From positions 576,273-640,272 of the forward strand of contig JAQTOU010000001.1 in NCBI GenBank assembly GCA_028713125.1: a stretch of DNA of 64,000 nt, in the 5' to 3' direction. Source of the DNA: Elusimicrobiales bacterium. GTDB taxonomy: Bacteria > Elusimicrobiota > Elusimicrobia > Elusimicrobiales > UBA9959. Under the pieces are notes generated by a model. That model did no database searches. It was not told the origin of the DNA and worked only from the letters and a program-made list of their open reading frames with translations. The position numbers and the translations under genes are program-made. This document shows, piece after piece, positions 41,506 to 52,251 of this stretch (positions are counted from its first letter, which is position 1; every line of letters starts with the position of its first letter).

Positions 41506-42253
41506 CCCCGGGCCCGCCGGCGCCGGCGGGATCTTCTGCTCCATCGTTATCCCGTGCTACAACGAGGAGGAGAACCTCCGCCCCCTGCTTTCCGGATTTT
41601 CCGCCGCGCTCAAAGCGCCGGACATAGAGCTGATCCTGGTGGACAACGGCTCGACTGACGGCACGGCGGACCTCCTGCGCGCCGCCGCCGCGGAGTTTCC
41701 ATTTCTCCGCGCCGTCTCCTGCGAAAAGAACCTCGGCTACGGCGGCGGGATACTCGCCGGGCTCCGCGCGGCCCGGGGGCGATGCGCGGGCTGGACCCAC
41801 GGGGATATGCAGTACGCCCCGGCCGAAGTCCTGCAGGCGGCCGAAAGCCTGAGACAATTCGGGGCCGAGAGGATCTTCATGAAGGGGCTCCGCGGGAACC
41901 GCACGGCGGCCGACCATCTTTTCACGGCCGGCATGGCGCTGTTCTCCACGCTCGCGCTGGGCCTGCCGCTGCGCGACATCAACGCCCAGCCCACATTTTT
42001 CAGCCGCTCCCTTTACGAGGGCTGGACGGCACCGCCCGCGGATTTTTCCCTCGACCTCTACGCCTACGCGGACGCCCTTCGCCGGGGATACAGGCCGATA
42101 CGCAGAAAAGTCACCCTTAACCGGAGGCGGCACGGGAGCTCGTCCTGGAACCGCGGACTGGCCGACAGGCTGCGCCTGGCGGGCCGGATGGCCGCGGCCG
42201 TCCTGAGCATACGCGGCAAGCTTAAGGGCGAAAGCGGGCGGCAGGATGCGTGA
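41495..42253 (+). CDS. GT2 family glycosyltransferase
   Basis: The 252-residue GT-A protein has SIVIPCYNEEENLRPLL, LILVDNGSTDGTADLL, NLGYGGGILAGLRAARG and HGDMQYAP at the DxD position, closely resembling the HPDYQYDP of the GT2 at 19212. The C-terminal INAQPTFFSRSLYE and RRHGSSSW parts match polyprenyl-phosphate glycosyltransferases without membrane helices. It lies between a nucleotidyltransferase and a GT-C-like gene, the arrangement expected for making and then using a lipid-linked sugar. Confidence 0.88.
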   Translation: MLSDPGPAGAGGIFCSIVIPCYNEEENLRPLLSGFSAALKAPDIELILVDNGSTDGTADLLRAAAAEFPFLRAVSCEKNLGYGGGILAGLRAARGRCAGWTHGDMQYAPAEVLQAAESLRQFGAERIFMKGLRGNRTAADHLFTAGMALFSTLALGLPLRDINAQPTFFSRSLYEGWTAPPADFSLDLYAYADALRRGYRPIRRKVTLNRRRHGSSSWNRGLADRLRLAGRMAAAVLSIRGKLKGESGRQDA

Positions 42254-44276
42254 ATACCTCCTCCAGTACAGCGTCATACTTTGCTGGGCCGCGAATCTCT
42301 TCTTCCTCGGCAAGTTCGCCATAAACTGGTGGCGCAATGAACCGTCCCGCGGGAGCGCCCTCCTGGCGCTCGCCGCGGTAGCCGTTCCGGCGACCATAGC
42401 GGCTTTCCTGCTGCCGGCGCGCGGAGGGTACGACAATAATCACGATTTTCTGAGCCTGGGCACTACTTTTTTTACCGGACGGCCGCTCGTCTATAACCTC
42501 TTCAAGGAATATTCCCCCCTATTCACCGACGGGATCTCCGATATCCTGAGCGGCTATTCCCTGCAGGCCGTCCTGTTCAAGAACCGGCTGCTCCCCGTCC
42601 TGTCGATATTCGTCTTTTACGCCGGGCTGCGCCGCCTCGGAGCCGGCCTGGCGGCGAGCGCCGGCGGCACGGCCCTGCTGTTCCTGAACTTTCTTTCCCC
42701 GCTCAACGCCTCGTCTTTTTCCACGACCTCGGCTAACATGTTCATCTGGCTGCTTTCGCTGCTCGCGCTGTTCGACGCGCACGCCTCGGACCGCCTGGGC
42801 GCGGGAAACCTGGCCTGGATAGGCAGCTCCACTATCCTGGTCATCGCCGCCCGCTTCGAATTCCTGCCGGCGAACCTCCTTATTTTAGCCGCCGTCTTCA
42901 TTTCCAGGCCCGCGCCGGAAAAGAGAGCTTTATTAAAACCCGCAAATCTCCTTCTGGTCATTTCCGCGACCTGCCTCCTCGCTCTCTGGGGAGCGCGGGC
43001 GCTGAGCGGCGACCCGGGCCGAATGGTGCGCGACCCCTTCTCGCCGGCCCAGCACCTGGTTTCGCAATTGGGAGAGCGCAACCTGGGCATTCTCTCCGGC
43101 GCTAACCCGCCCTCCGCGGAAAATCCGGGACCGCAGGCCCCGCCGCAAAACGGCGGCGGCGCCGCCGCCCTATGCTGGGGCTTTATTTTAGCTTCGCTCT
43201 CCGGCGCGGCGCTCGGCGGCTTCGCCGATAGGGAAAAAGCGAAGCGGTACGCGGTTTTCGCCGCCCTGCTCTCTCTCTGGCTGGTTTATTTTTCGATGAT
43301 ATTCAGCTCGGCCGACCACTACCCGCTTCATTTTATGCGCCACCAGCTGTACTTCTTCCTGCCCTGCGCTTACCTGTTCTCACTGGGCCTGGACGGCCTG
43401 GGAACCGCGGTGCGGCGACTGCCCGCCTCCGGCGGAAAAGCGTCACAGGTCCTTTTAACCCTTCTCCTGGCGTCTTACGCTTTCCTGAACGCCAGGGCGG
43501 CCCTCGGCCTGAACGGAGCGCTCAGGACGAACGACAGGGAGCTCGCCCTACTCATGGAGGCGCAGCGGGACTGGGAGCCGGGCTGCCTTGCGGTCTACCC
43601 GAAACTAGTACGGACCGACGCCAGGGCCGGCCTGATCGAGAAATACTTTCCTGTCATGAAGAGCTGTGACGGCGGCGAGGGCCAATGCCTTCTTAAATAT
43701 GTTTCGCCGGAGCCCGCGATATTCGCCGCTCGGGAGGCCTCCCCGCTGGCTCAAAAAAGCCTCCTGGCCGGCACTGAAGGCGAGGCCTGGCGCGCTATCT
43801 CTTTCAGGCACTCTTTCTACACCATACTTAACCGGCCGGGCGGGGCTTCGGAGCAGCGCCTGGAAACGGCCGAACCCGTACCGCTGAACATAGGTTTTTT
43901 CAGGCTGGATTACTCCGGGCGGGATAAAGCTTTCCTGGATTCCGCGGCCGGGGTGTGCGCCTTTAAAGCTGGCGACTACGGGAAGGCAAAGGCCAAATTC
44001 AGCGAGGCCGTAAAAGAAGATCCTTCCTGCCTTAACTGCAAATACTTCCTGGCCGTTTCCGAAGCGGCTTCAGGCGGCGTCAGGACCGCCTCCGCGATAC
44101 TCGGGGAAATTGACAGGGCTTCCACCGGAGCGCTGGCCCCCGCGCACCGTGCCCTGATACGGGACCTGGCGGACGGGAACCTGGCAGGGGCGGAGGCCCG
44201 CGCCGGCGAACTCCGGGGCCTGGACCCGTATTTTTTCTTCGGAGAAAATCCCTCCGGAAGGCCGGGGCGGCGCTGA
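42246..44276 (+). CDS. GT-C-like membrane protein with C-terminal TPR region
   Basis: The 676-residue protein has about ten membrane helices up to residue 420 and a C-terminal soluble part with TPR-like CAFKAGDYGKAKAKFSEAV. After the second helix comes YDNNHDFLSLG (residues 61-71) and NLFKEYSPLFTDG, parallel to VDPHHDG and FTQYGALTTW in the gene at 9671. This suggests a GT-C glycosyltransferase using the lipid-linked sugar made by the preceding two genes. The acceptor is unknown. It overlaps the GT2 gene by 8 bases. Confidence 0.78.
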   Translation: MREYLLQYSVILCWAANLFFLGKFAINWWRNEPSRGSALLALAAVAVPATIAAFLLPARGGYDNNHDFLSLGTTFFTGRPLVYNLFKEYSPLFTDGISDILSGYSLQAVLFKNRLLPVLSIFVFYAGLRRLGAGLAASAGGTALLFLNFLSPLNASSFSTTSANMFIWLLSLLALFDAHASDRLGAGNLAWIGSSTILVIAARFEFLPANLLILAAVFISRPAPEKRALLKPANLLLVISATCLLALWGARALSGDPGRMVRDPFSPAQHLVSQLGERNLGILSGANPPSAENPGPQAPPQNGGGAAALCWGFILASLSGAALGGFADREKAKRYAVFAALLSLWLVYFSMIFSSADHYPLHFMRHQLYFFLPCAYLFSLGLDGLGTAVRRLPASGGKASQVLLTLLLASYAFLNARAALGLNGALRTNDRELALLMEAQRDWEPGCLAVYPKLVRTDARAGLIEKYFPVMKSCDGGEGQCLLKYVSPEPAIFAAREASPLAQKSLLAGTEGEAWRAISFRHSFYTILNRPGGASEQRLETAEPVPLNIGFFRLDYSGRDKAFLDSAAGVCAFKAGDYGKAKAKFSEAVKEDPSCLNCKYFLAVSEAASGGVRTASAILGEIDRASTGALAPAHRALIRDLADGNLAGAEARAGELRGLDPYFFFGENPSGRPGRR

Positions 44277-44344
44277 TGCTCCCCGCCGCAGGCGTTCAGA
44301 AACCTGGATTTCCTCCCTTTTAGCCCCCCCAGAAGACTCACCCA

Positions 44345-44373
44345 TTGCCCTAAGGCCTATAAATATATAAAAT
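44345..44373 (+). promoter_or_regulatory. Promoter of the HIT gene, leaderless-type
   Basis: TTGCCC (44345-44350), 17-base spacer, TAAAAT (44368-44373), then 7 bases to the ATG at 44381. The expected transcription start falls on or one base before the A of ATG. Confidence 0.68.
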
Positions 44374-44380
44374 ATAGTCA

Positions 44381-44722
44381 ATGGCGGACTGTATTTTCTG
44401 CAAGATAGCCGCAGGCGAGATCAATGCAAGGGTTGTTTACGAAGACGCGGACACTATCGCATTCCTTGACCTCAACCCACAGGCCCCTACTCACGCGCTG
44501 GTGATCCCCCGCAGGCATATACCCCGCCTGACCTCGGCGGAAGACGGCGACGCGGACCTGCTGGGGAAACTGCAGCTGGCGGCCGCAAGAACCGCAAAAT
44601 TTCTCAAGGTTGAAAGCGCTTTCAGGCTGGTCATGAACAACGGCAAGGGCGCGGGGCAGTCGGTGGACCATCTGCACTTCCACCTGCTCGCCGGAAGAAA
44701 GCTGCTCTGGCCCCCGGGCTGA
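44381..44722 (+). CDS. HIT family (histidine triad) nucleotide-binding protein
   Basis: The 113-residue protein is a HinT-type purine nucleoside phosphoramidase: CIFCKIAAGEINARVVYED at the N-terminus, ALVIPRRHIP, and the triad HLHFHLLAG (His-x-His-x-His) near the end. It is encoded upstream of rpsU-dnaG-rpoD with its own promoter, 57 bases before rpsU. Confidence 0.93.
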   Translation: MADCIFCKIAAGEINARVVYEDADTIAFLDLNPQAPTHALVIPRRHIPRLTSAEDGDADLLGKLQLAAARTAKFLKVESAFRLVMNNGKGAGQSVDHLHFHLLAGRKLLWPPG

Positions 44723-44763
44723 GACGGCGCCACAGGTTTAGAAGTTTTAATTGTACATACCCA

Positions 44764-44775
44764 AAAGGTGGTGAT
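44764..44775 (+). promoter_or_regulatory. Extended Shine-Dalgarno site of rpsU
   Basis: AAAGGTGGTGAT differs from the full anti-SD complement AAGGAGGTGAT by one base. It decides the start: GTG 44780 lies 4 bases downstream, whereas the in-frame GTG codons at 44768 and 44771 lie inside the site itself. Confidence 0.8.
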
Positions 44776-44779
44776 TAGC

Positions 44780-44971
44780 GTGGTATACATCAAAGTAAGA
44801 GACGAAGAATCCATCGAAGAGGCTCTCAGGCGCTTTAAACACGACTGCGAGCGCAACGGCATCCTCAAGGAAATAAAGCGGAGGGAGCATTATATGACCC
44901 CCGTGATGAAGCGCAAGCTGAAGTCCCAGGAAGCCCGCCGCAAAGTGCGCAAAGGCAGAAGGTCGTTCTAA
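44780..44971 (+). CDS. rpsU: 30S ribosomal protein S21
   Basis: The 63-residue basic protein starts at GTG 44780 (MVYIKVRDEESIEEALRRF), chosen from the near-perfect Shine-Dalgarno site. The remaining sequence (FKHDCERNGILKEIKRREHY, then PVMKRKLKSQEARRK) is typical S21. S21 binds near the anti-SD of 16S rRNA and affects initiation. It is the first gene of the rpsU-dnaG-rpoD operon and is followed by a strong hairpin. Confidence 0.94.
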   Translation: MVYIKVRDEESIEEALRRFKHDCERNGILKEIKRREHYMTPVMKRKLKSQEARRKVRKGRRSF

Positions 44972-44983
44972 CCGCTGCTACCC

Positions 44984-45016
44984 AAAAAGCCGTCCGTCTC
45001 AGGCGGACGGCTTTTT
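44984..45016 (+). terminator. Terminator between rpsU and dnaG
   Basis: A 13-base-pair stem AAAAAGCCGTCCG/CGGACGGCTTTTT with a 7-base loop and a T-run. In E. coli a terminator at the same place lowers dnaG and rpoD expression relative to rpsU; the position here suggests the same partial termination. Confidence 0.85.
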
Positions 45017-45046
45017 GCCTATTTACCGCGGGACACAGTTCATATA

Positions 45047-46789
45047 ATGAGTTCATCCCCAGTCATAGAACTTATCAGGGAAAAACTGGACATCGTAGAT
45101 GTCGTCAGGGACTACGTGCCCGCCCTGAAGAAGGCCGGGAAGAACTATACCGCCCCGTGCCCGTTCCACAATGAGAAGACCCCCTCGTTCAACGTCAGCC
45201 CCGACAAGCAGTTCTTCTACTGCTTCGGCTGCAGCGAGGGCGGGGACGTCTTCACTTTCCTGATGAAGATAGAAGGCATCACTTTCCCCGAAGCCGCCAG
45301 GAAGCTGGCCGCGAAGGCCGGAGTGGAGTACGGCGACGAGCGCTCCCACGCGATGACGGAAGACGACAAGGAGCGGCTGGAGCTGAAGAAGATGCTCAAG
45401 CACGCCGCGGCCTTCTACCATTCCTCCCTTTTTTCCCCCGCCGGAGAGAAAGCCCGCCTGTACCTCGGCGAGCGCCGGCTGAGCAAGACCACGGTGGAGC
45501 GCTTCGAGCTGGGCTGGGCCCCGGCCGGCGGCTCCGCGCTGATGGACGAGCTGAAAGAGAAAGGCTGGAGCAGGGACCTGGCGGTAAAGGCCGGGCTGGT
45601 GACCGAGCGGGAAGGCGGCAGGGTAGGAGATACCTTCCGCGGCCGCATCATGTTCCCGATCCTCAACCAGGCCGGCGACACGGTGGCCTTCGGCGGCCGG
45701 GTGCTGGACCCGGAAGCCAAGCCGAAATACCTCAACTCCCCGGAAACAGTTTTATTCTCCAAGCGCCGCACCCTTTACGGCCTGCACGAAGCCCTGCCGC
45801 AGATCCGCAAGACCGGGAAGCTCCTGCTGCTGGAAGGCTATATGGACGTGATCGGCGCGCACCAGCACGGCGTGGACTGGGCCGTAGCGCCGCTAGGGAC
45901 CAATCTTACCGTAGAGCACGCCGGGCTGATCCGCCGCTACGCCAAGGACACCGTGGTGATGTTCGACGACGACCGCGCCGGCATCCAGGCCTCCGTCAGG
46001 GCCGCCGAGATCTTCATGGAAGCCGGGCTCTATGTGCGCCTCGCCAGCCTCGCCAACGGCCAGGACCCGGACGAATACCTGAACGACCACGGGCGCGAAG
46101 AATTCGAGAAAAAGCTGGTAGAGGCCGCCGACCCGCTCGATTTCCGGATGAACCTTTTTTTCAAGGGCCGCAAAACCCCGCCCACCTCGCAGGAAAAGGC
46201 CCAGGCGATAGCGGTCCTGCTGGAGACCGTGGCGAAGCAGCCCGACGAGATCTTAAAGAGCGAATGGGTGAAATCCCTGTCCACCCGCTTCGGCGTGGAA
46301 GAAGCCTCCGTCCTAAAACAGCTTAGAAAAGCGCCCCTCCCCGCGCCGGCGGAAGGAAAGCGCGGCGCGGCCCTGGCGGTAAAGGCCATCCCGGCCCTCG
46401 AGCGCGGCTTTGTCCAGCTGCTTCTGCGCGAGCCGGCTCTGATAGAGCAGGCCGCGGCCCTGGAGCCGGAAGATTTCACCAGCCCGCTGGCGCGCCGGCT
46501 TTTCGACGCCCTGCGCGCCCTTCCGGCGGCCGAGCGGGCGAAAGCCCCCACCGCGCTCGCCGCGGAGTTCCCGGAGGACGCGGCCCTCGTGATGGAGCTG
46601 GCCGTTACGGACCTGGGCGGGGAGATCACCGGCGCGCAGAACGCGGCCGCGGCGATAAAGAGGCTCAAGCGCCTCTCCCTTGAAAGACGGCTGAAAGAAC
46701 TGAAGGCCGCCGGGCCCATGGACCCGCAGCAGCTTAAAGAGTACAGCAGGCTTATGTCCGAGCTTAAATCCTCGGTCAAAGAACTTTAG
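45047..46789 (+). CDS. dnaG: DNA primase
   Basis: DnaG makes RNA primers at the replication fork. The 580-residue protein has the zinc-binding CHC2 domain (Cys38, His41, Cys59, Cys62; [13 protein letters not shown] and [11 protein letters not shown]), the DnaG core starting near residue 120, the Toprim acidic residues in [10 protein letters not shown] and MFDDDRAG, and a helical C-terminal helicase-binding region. No Shine-Dalgarno site is seen, but TATAAT overlaps the ATG; translation may depend on the rpsU transcript. Confidence 0.96.
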   Translation: MSSSPVIELIREKLDIVDVVRDYVPALKKAGKNYTAPCPFHNEKTPSFNVSPDKQFFYCFGCSEGGDVFTFLMKIEGITFPEAARKLAAKAGVEYGDERSHAMTEDDKERLELKKMLKHAAAFYHSSLFSPAGEKARLYLGERRLSKTTVERFELGWAPAGGSALMDELKEKGWSRDLAVKAGLVTEREGGRVGDTFRGRIMFPILNQAGDTVAFGGRVLDPEAKPKYLNSPETVLFSKRRTLYGLHEALPQIRKTGKLLLLEGYMDVIGAHQHGVDWAVAPLGTNLTVEHAGLIRRYAKDTVVMFDDDRAGIQASVRAAEIFMEAGLYVRLASLANGQDPDEYLNDHGREEFEKKLVEAADPLDFRMNLFFKGRKTPPTSQEKAQAIAVLLETVAKQPDEILKSEWVKSLSTRFGVEEASVLKQLRKAPLPAPAEGKRGAALAVKAIPALERGFVQLLLREPALIEQAAALEPEDFTSPLARRLFDALRALPAAERAKAPTALAAEFPEDAALVMELAVTDLGGEITGAQNAAAAIKRLKRLSLERRLKELKAAGPMDPQQLKEYSRLMSELKSSVKEL

Positions 46790-46812
46790 ACAGAGCAAGT
46801 CAGGAGATCACA

Positions 46813-48522
<1,710 letters not shown>

Positions 48523-48552
48523 GCGCCCCTATCGAGGCTCAGCCTCAATAGA

Positions 48553-48588
48553 AAAAAAGCCCCGGGGAAACCCGGGGCTTTTATTTTT
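48553..48588 (+). terminator. Intrinsic terminator after rpoD
   Basis: A stem AAGCCCCGGG/CCCGGGGCTT with a GAAA loop and TTTTATTTTT. With the A-run on its left side it can act on both strands and so also serves the converging MscS-like gene. Confidence 0.88.
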
Positions 48589-48604
48589 GAGGCAGGCGAA
48601 GAGC

Positions 48605-49288
48605 TTATTTTTCTTCTTTGTTCTCGGTGAAGAGGTTCCTCAGGACGTCGTGCGCTATGTCCTTGGCGCCCAGGCCCACCGCGATGGCGAAAGCCAGGCC
48701 CAGCGAGGCCAGCATGATATTGATGCCGCCGATGATCATCTTCATCTTTATGCCGAGCTGCTCGATAGCCGCGATCAGCGTAAAGACCACGATCACGAAA
48801 TGCACGATCTTCGAGAGCGAGCGGCCGCCGCGCAGATTATTGGAGATAGCCGAATTCATCACGATGTCGGCCATGAAGCGCGCGAACAGCAGCCCGCCGA
48901 AACCGATGAAGATGGCCGCCATCAGATTGGGAAGGAAGTCCACGAACCGCTTGAGGATCTCGGAGATCACGGTCAGGTTGAGGATATTGGCCGCCGTGAC
49001 GAGGAACACCAGCAGCAGGGCCCAGTAAACGACGAAGGAAACGACCTGCGTGGTGGACTTGCCCAGGCCGAACCGGATGAGGATCTCGTTAATGCCGACC
49101 CGGCTGGTATAGGAATCGAGCTTTATCTTCCTGAGGAACTGCTCTAGGAGGGAGCTGACTACGCGGGCGATGAAGAGCCCGAAAAGGACGAAAGTAAAAG
49201 CCGCCACGAGCTTGGGGACATACTCGGAAAACTTGGCCCAGACTTCCAGCACCGGCTGAAAAAAAGGTTCTATCATCTCATTGATCAT
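48605..49288 (-). CDS. MscS-like membrane protein with conserved TM-helix repeats, no beta domain
   Basis: The 227-residue protein has five or six hydrophobic helices with the repeated TM-helix signature of the PF05552 type: LPNLMAAIFIGFGGLLFARF and LGLAFAIAVGLGAKDIAHDVL. It ends right after this last helix with a short charged tail, so the cytoplasmic beta domain of MscS channels is missing. It could be a small mechanosensitive or osmotic membrane protein, or a CmpX-like component. GGAGG precedes the ATG. Confidence 0.82.
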   Translation of the reverse strand: MINEMIEPFFQPVLEVWAKFSEYVPKLVAAFTFVLFGLFIARVVSSLLEQFLRKIKLDSYTSRVGINEILIRFGLGKSTTQVVSFVVYWALLLVFLVTAANILNLTVISEILKRFVDFLPNLMAAIFIGFGGLLFARFMADIVMNSAISNNLRGGRSLSKIVHFVIVVFTLIAAIEQLGIKMKMIIGGINIMLASLGLAFAIAVGLGAKDIAHDVLRNLFTENKEEK

Positions 49289-49342
49289 CAGTTTCCTCCG
49301 TTGACGGCAAAGTTATTCTATTATTTATATTCCCCTTAAAGC

Positions 49343-49370
49343 AAAAAACCCGCGGGAGAAGCGGGTTTTT
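49343..49370 (-). terminator. Terminator after the small secreted protein gene
   Basis: A symmetric stem AAAAACCCGC/GCGGGTTTTT with a 7-base loop, A-rich on the left and T-rich on the right. It lies 25 bases beyond the stop of the 49395-49895 gene. Confidence 0.75.
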
Positions 49371-49394
49371 CGGGAGCGGGCCGGCGGCCGGCCG

Positions 49395-49895
49395 TCAGAA
49401 AGTATTGTTAACCTTGACCGGGTCCGCATGCAGCGGCTTGCCGGACTTGGTTTTGTTGATCAGGGACCGGGCCTTTACCGGCCTGAGCGCGCCCGAACGG
49501 CCTTCTTTTGAGATAGGCGCGTCGCGCATGACCTTCCCGGCGGCGGCTTTTTTCGCGCCGCCTTTTACGGACTGCTTCAGGAGTTCTTTCGAGCCCTCGC
49601 GATAAAGCTGGTCGTTCACGGAAGTTACGGCGTCGAAATCCGTGTACTCGGACGAACCGATGGTGAGCTGCGCGGTAGCGGAATTCTTAAGGGCCAGGGG
49701 CGCCGCGTCCCTGGCGCTCACGGCCGCCGGCTTCACGGAGACCCTCGCGGGGTCATTGAGCGCCAGGAGCGTATTGTTTTCGGCGCGCGCGGCGGCTGAA
49801 AAAAGAATTACGGCCGAAGCCGCCAGGAGAAAACCGCATATCTTTGGCCGACTGAACACACCGTGTTTGATGCGGCATAAACGCAAGTTTAACAT
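49395..49895 (-). CDS. Small exported protein of unknown function
   Basis: I use ATG 49895 (MLNLRLCRIK) because GGAGG lies 5 bases upstream; the longer frame to 49976 has no such site. The 166-residue product has an N-terminal signal sequence (ICGFLLAASAVILFSAAARA) and a low-complexity, Ala/Lys-rich mature part with no recognised domain. It is divergent from the B12 radical SAM gene. Confidence 0.65.
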   Translation of the reverse strand: MLNLRLCRIKHGVFSRPKICGFLLAASAVILFSAAARAENNTLLALNDPARVSVKPAAVSARDAAPLALKNSATAQLTIGSSEYTDFDAVTSVNDQLYREGSKELLKQSVKGGAKKAAAGKVMRDAPISKEGRSGALRPVKARSLINKTKSGKPLHADPVKVNNTF

Positions 49896-50096
49896 CGAAG
49901 CCTCCGGTTTGGACATATGGTGCATGACTATATTATGGAATAAAAAAGACCGGCGCGTAAGTAGCCAAAGGCCCAATTTAGCGTGGGCCCTAAGACCCCG
50001 GGGCGGGCCACGAAGCCGGGAAAACGCTTATTCCCTAATATGATAAAATAGTCTTTAAGCCCGGCACCAGACTCGCGACGGACCGGTATATTTATA

Positions 50097-51548
50097 ATGG
50101 CGCAAATAATCCTTTTCAGGCCAAATGCCAGCCACAAGCTGCTCAAGCGCAGCCCCCTCGGGCTGGTCTATATAGCCACGCCCCTGCTTCTGAAGGGCTA
50201 CACGGTGGAGATAATCGACCAGGGCATCACGGCCGACTGGCAGGGGCAGCTAGCCAAATGCCTTGGCCCCGAGACCCTCTGCGCCGGGGTCAGCGCTATG
50301 ACAGGCAGCTCCATCACGGCCGGCCTGGAATTTTCCGAATTTTTCAAGAAGAACAGCAAGGCCCCGGTGGTCTGGGGCGGGATCCACGCCAGCCTCCTGC
50401 CCGCGCAGACGCTTCTGAACCCTTTCGTGGACGCGGTCGTCATCGGCGAGGGCGAAAAAAAATTCGCCGACCTCGTGGAGTGCCTTAAGGAGGGCCGCTC
50501 TCTCGATCTGGTCAGGGGCATAGGGTTCAAGAAAGACGGCGTCCCTGTTTTTACGCCTCCGGCGGACAACCTGGCCATGGACGACCTCCCGCTGCCGGAC
50601 TTCAGCCTGATAGACGCGGAATATTATATCCGGGAGTCAAAAAGCTCCTACGACGGCCGGCGCTGCCTCGACCTGAACGTGGACCGGGGCTGCCCCTACC
50701 GCTGCGCTTTCTGCTACAACATCAAGTTCAACGAGAGAAAATGGCGCGCGATGTCCGCCGGCAGGCTGCTGGACGTGCTGCAGGCGCTCAAGGACAAGTA
50801 CCGGCTGGGCGCGATCAATTTCGTTTCGGATAATTTTTTCGTGGACAAGAAACGCGCCGAGGCCGTCTGCCGGGGCATGGTGGAGCGCGGCCTCGACCTG
50901 AAATGGCATTCCGATATAAGGATAGATACTTTCCTGCAGTACGACGCCGCCGGGCTGGAACTGATCAAAAAGAGCGGCTGCGACAATTTGACCTTCGGCG
51001 TGGAAAGCGGGTCCGACCCGGTGCTGAAAAAAATAGACAAGGACATAACCGTAGCGCAGGTCCTGGAGGCCCACCGGAAAGTTATCGCGGCCGGCTTCAA
51101 GGCGAATTACCATTTCATGCTGGGCTTCCCGGAAGAGACCAGGGAGGACATACTCGAGACCGTCAGGATCGCCGCTATCCTTACTGAAGACAGGGACACC
51201 AACGTCTACGGGCCCTCGATGTATATCCCCTACCCCGGGGCCCCGCTTTTTGACAAGTGCGTGAAGATGGGCTTCATCCCCCCTTCGAAGCTGGAGGAGT
51301 GGGGCGCTTTCGACTGGGAAGAGACTTCCAAACTCCCCTGGCTCACGGCCGAAGACAAGACTTTCATGAACGAGGTGCAGACGCTGGCGCGGGGAGCGTT
51401 CCACAACAATTTGCGCGGCGGCCTGATGACTTCCCTGGTCTATTTTTACTGCAGGCTCAGGCTGTTCGGCCTGCGCCGCGGGCTCACCCTGCGCGACCTG
51501 GACACCGGGCTTATGCGGCGCGTCCGCGACCGGAGAAAGCCTTCCTGA
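50097..51548 (+). CDS. B12-binding domain radical SAM protein
   Basis: The 483-residue protein has an N-terminal cobalamin-binding domain (GLVYIATPLLLKGYTVEIID, then APVVWGGIHASLLPAQTL and VIGEGEKKFADLV), the radical SAM cluster RGCPYRCAFCYN near residue 199, FGVESGSDPVLKKIDKDIT and FMLGFPEETREDILETV. This is the BchE/P-methylase-like class. The substrate is unknown. It stands alone, with an AT-rich upstream region and no obvious partner. It is a separate copy from the gene at 1-1101. Confidence 0.9.
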   Translation: MAQIILFRPNASHKLLKRSPLGLVYIATPLLLKGYTVEIIDQGITADWQGQLAKCLGPETLCAGVSAMTGSSITAGLEFSEFFKKNSKAPVVWGGIHASLLPAQTLLNPFVDAVVIGEGEKKFADLVECLKEGRSLDLVRGIGFKKDGVPVFTPPADNLAMDDLPLPDFSLIDAEYYIRESKSSYDGRRCLDLNVDRGCPYRCAFCYNIKFNERKWRAMSAGRLLDVLQALKDKYRLGAINFVSDNFFVDKKRAEAVCRGMVERGLDLKWHSDIRIDTFLQYDAAGLELIKKSGCDNLTFGVESGSDPVLKKIDKDITVAQVLEAHRKVIAAGFKANYHFMLGFPEETREDILETVRIAAILTEDRDTNVYGPSMYIPYPGAPLFDKCVKMGFIPPSKLEEWGAFDWEETSKLPWLTAEDKTFMNEVQTLARGAFHNNLRGGLMTSLVYFYCRLRLFGLRRGLTLRDLDTGLMRRVRDRRKPS

Positions 51549-51559
51549 CGACAGGTTAT

Positions 51560-51588
51560 TTGCCTGTTCCCGTTTTTTTTGGTATCAT
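51560..51588 (+). promoter_or_regulatory. rplU promoter, leaderless-type
   Basis: TTGCCT (51560-51565), 17-base spacer, TATCAT (51583-51588), then 9 bases to the ATG at 51598. This is the same geometry as the rplM promoter, and it leaves no room for a classical L21 leader. Confidence 0.7.
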
Positions 51589-51597
51589 ATACATACT

Positions 51598-51909
51598 ATG
51601 TACGCAATAATCGAAACAGGCGGCAAGCAGTACTGGGTAGTCCCCGGCGAGATCGTGCAGGTTGAAAAACTAACAGAGGCAGAAGGCGCGGAAGTAACCT
51701 TCAAGGCCCTGTGGTCAGCTTCGCTCGACGAAAAAAGCGCTACGGCTGCAAAGTCTCCCTCCGCTAAAGTAACAGCCCGGATCGTCCGGCATTTCAAAGG
51801 CCCGAAAATAATAGTTTTCAGGAAAAAATCCAAGAAAGCTTATGAAAAAGGTTCGGGTCACCGCCAGGAACTGACTGAGATAGAAGTTAAAGATATCCAG
51901 TTGGCATAG
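51598..51909 (+). CDS. rplU: 50S ribosomal protein L21
   Basis: The 103-residue protein begins YAIIETGGKQYWVVPGEIV, the L21 signature, and ends with YEKGSGHRQELTEIEVKDI. It contacts 23S rRNA with L20. It is the first gene of the rplU-rpmA-obg unit with its own promoter. Its internal lysine-rich KIIVFRKKSKKAY segment is normal for the family. Confidence 0.96.
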   Translation: MYAIIETGGKQYWVVPGEIVQVEKLTEAEGAEVTFKALWSASLDEKSATAAKSPSAKVTARIVRHFKGPKIIVFRKKSKKAYEKGSGHRQELTEIEVKDIQLA

Positions 51910-51973
51910 TTCCTGGTCCCAGTTGGAAAGCGCCTCAAGGCTTCTCACCAACGATTTAACATAGAGGTTCAAT

Positions 51974-52234
51974 ATGGCCAGTACAAAATCACAAGGTTCA
52001 AGCACTAACGGGCGTGACAGCAAAGGCCAGCGCCTTGGCGTGAAGCGTTACGGCTGCCAGAAAGTCAACGCCGGAGAGATCCTGGTCCGCCAGCGCGGCA
52101 CCAAGTTCCTCCCGGGCGAGAACGTAAGGCGCGCCTCGGACGACACCCTCTTCTCCATAGTCACCGGCGAAGTGAAGTTCGAGTGGGCGAAACGCGGCAA
52201 GAAACAGATCAGCGTTTACCCCTCCGCGAAATAA
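51974..52234 (+). CDS. rpmA: 50S ribosomal protein L27
   Basis: The 86-residue protein has the L27 core [39 protein letters not shown] and [17 protein letters not shown]. It starts [10 protein letters not shown] with no cleavable N-terminal extension of the Firmicutes type. A GAGG lies a few bases before the ATG. It is 64 bases after rplU and followed by a weak terminator before obg. Confidence 0.95.
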   Translation: MASTKSQGSSTNGRDSKGQRLGVKRYGCQKVNAGEILVRQRGTKFLPGENVRRASDDTLFSIVTGEVKFEWAKRGKKQISVYPSAK

Positions 52235-52251
52235 CCTTTCGCTAGGTAAAG

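Noticed and set aside
45043-45048. TATAAT as the promoter of dnaG
   Set aside because: The hexamer includes the start codon, so transcription would begin inside the coding sequence; it may be chance.
51910-51973. Regulatory RNA between rplU and rpmA
   Set aside because: The 64-base gap has only a very short GCCT/AGGC pairing and no conserved structure that I can support.
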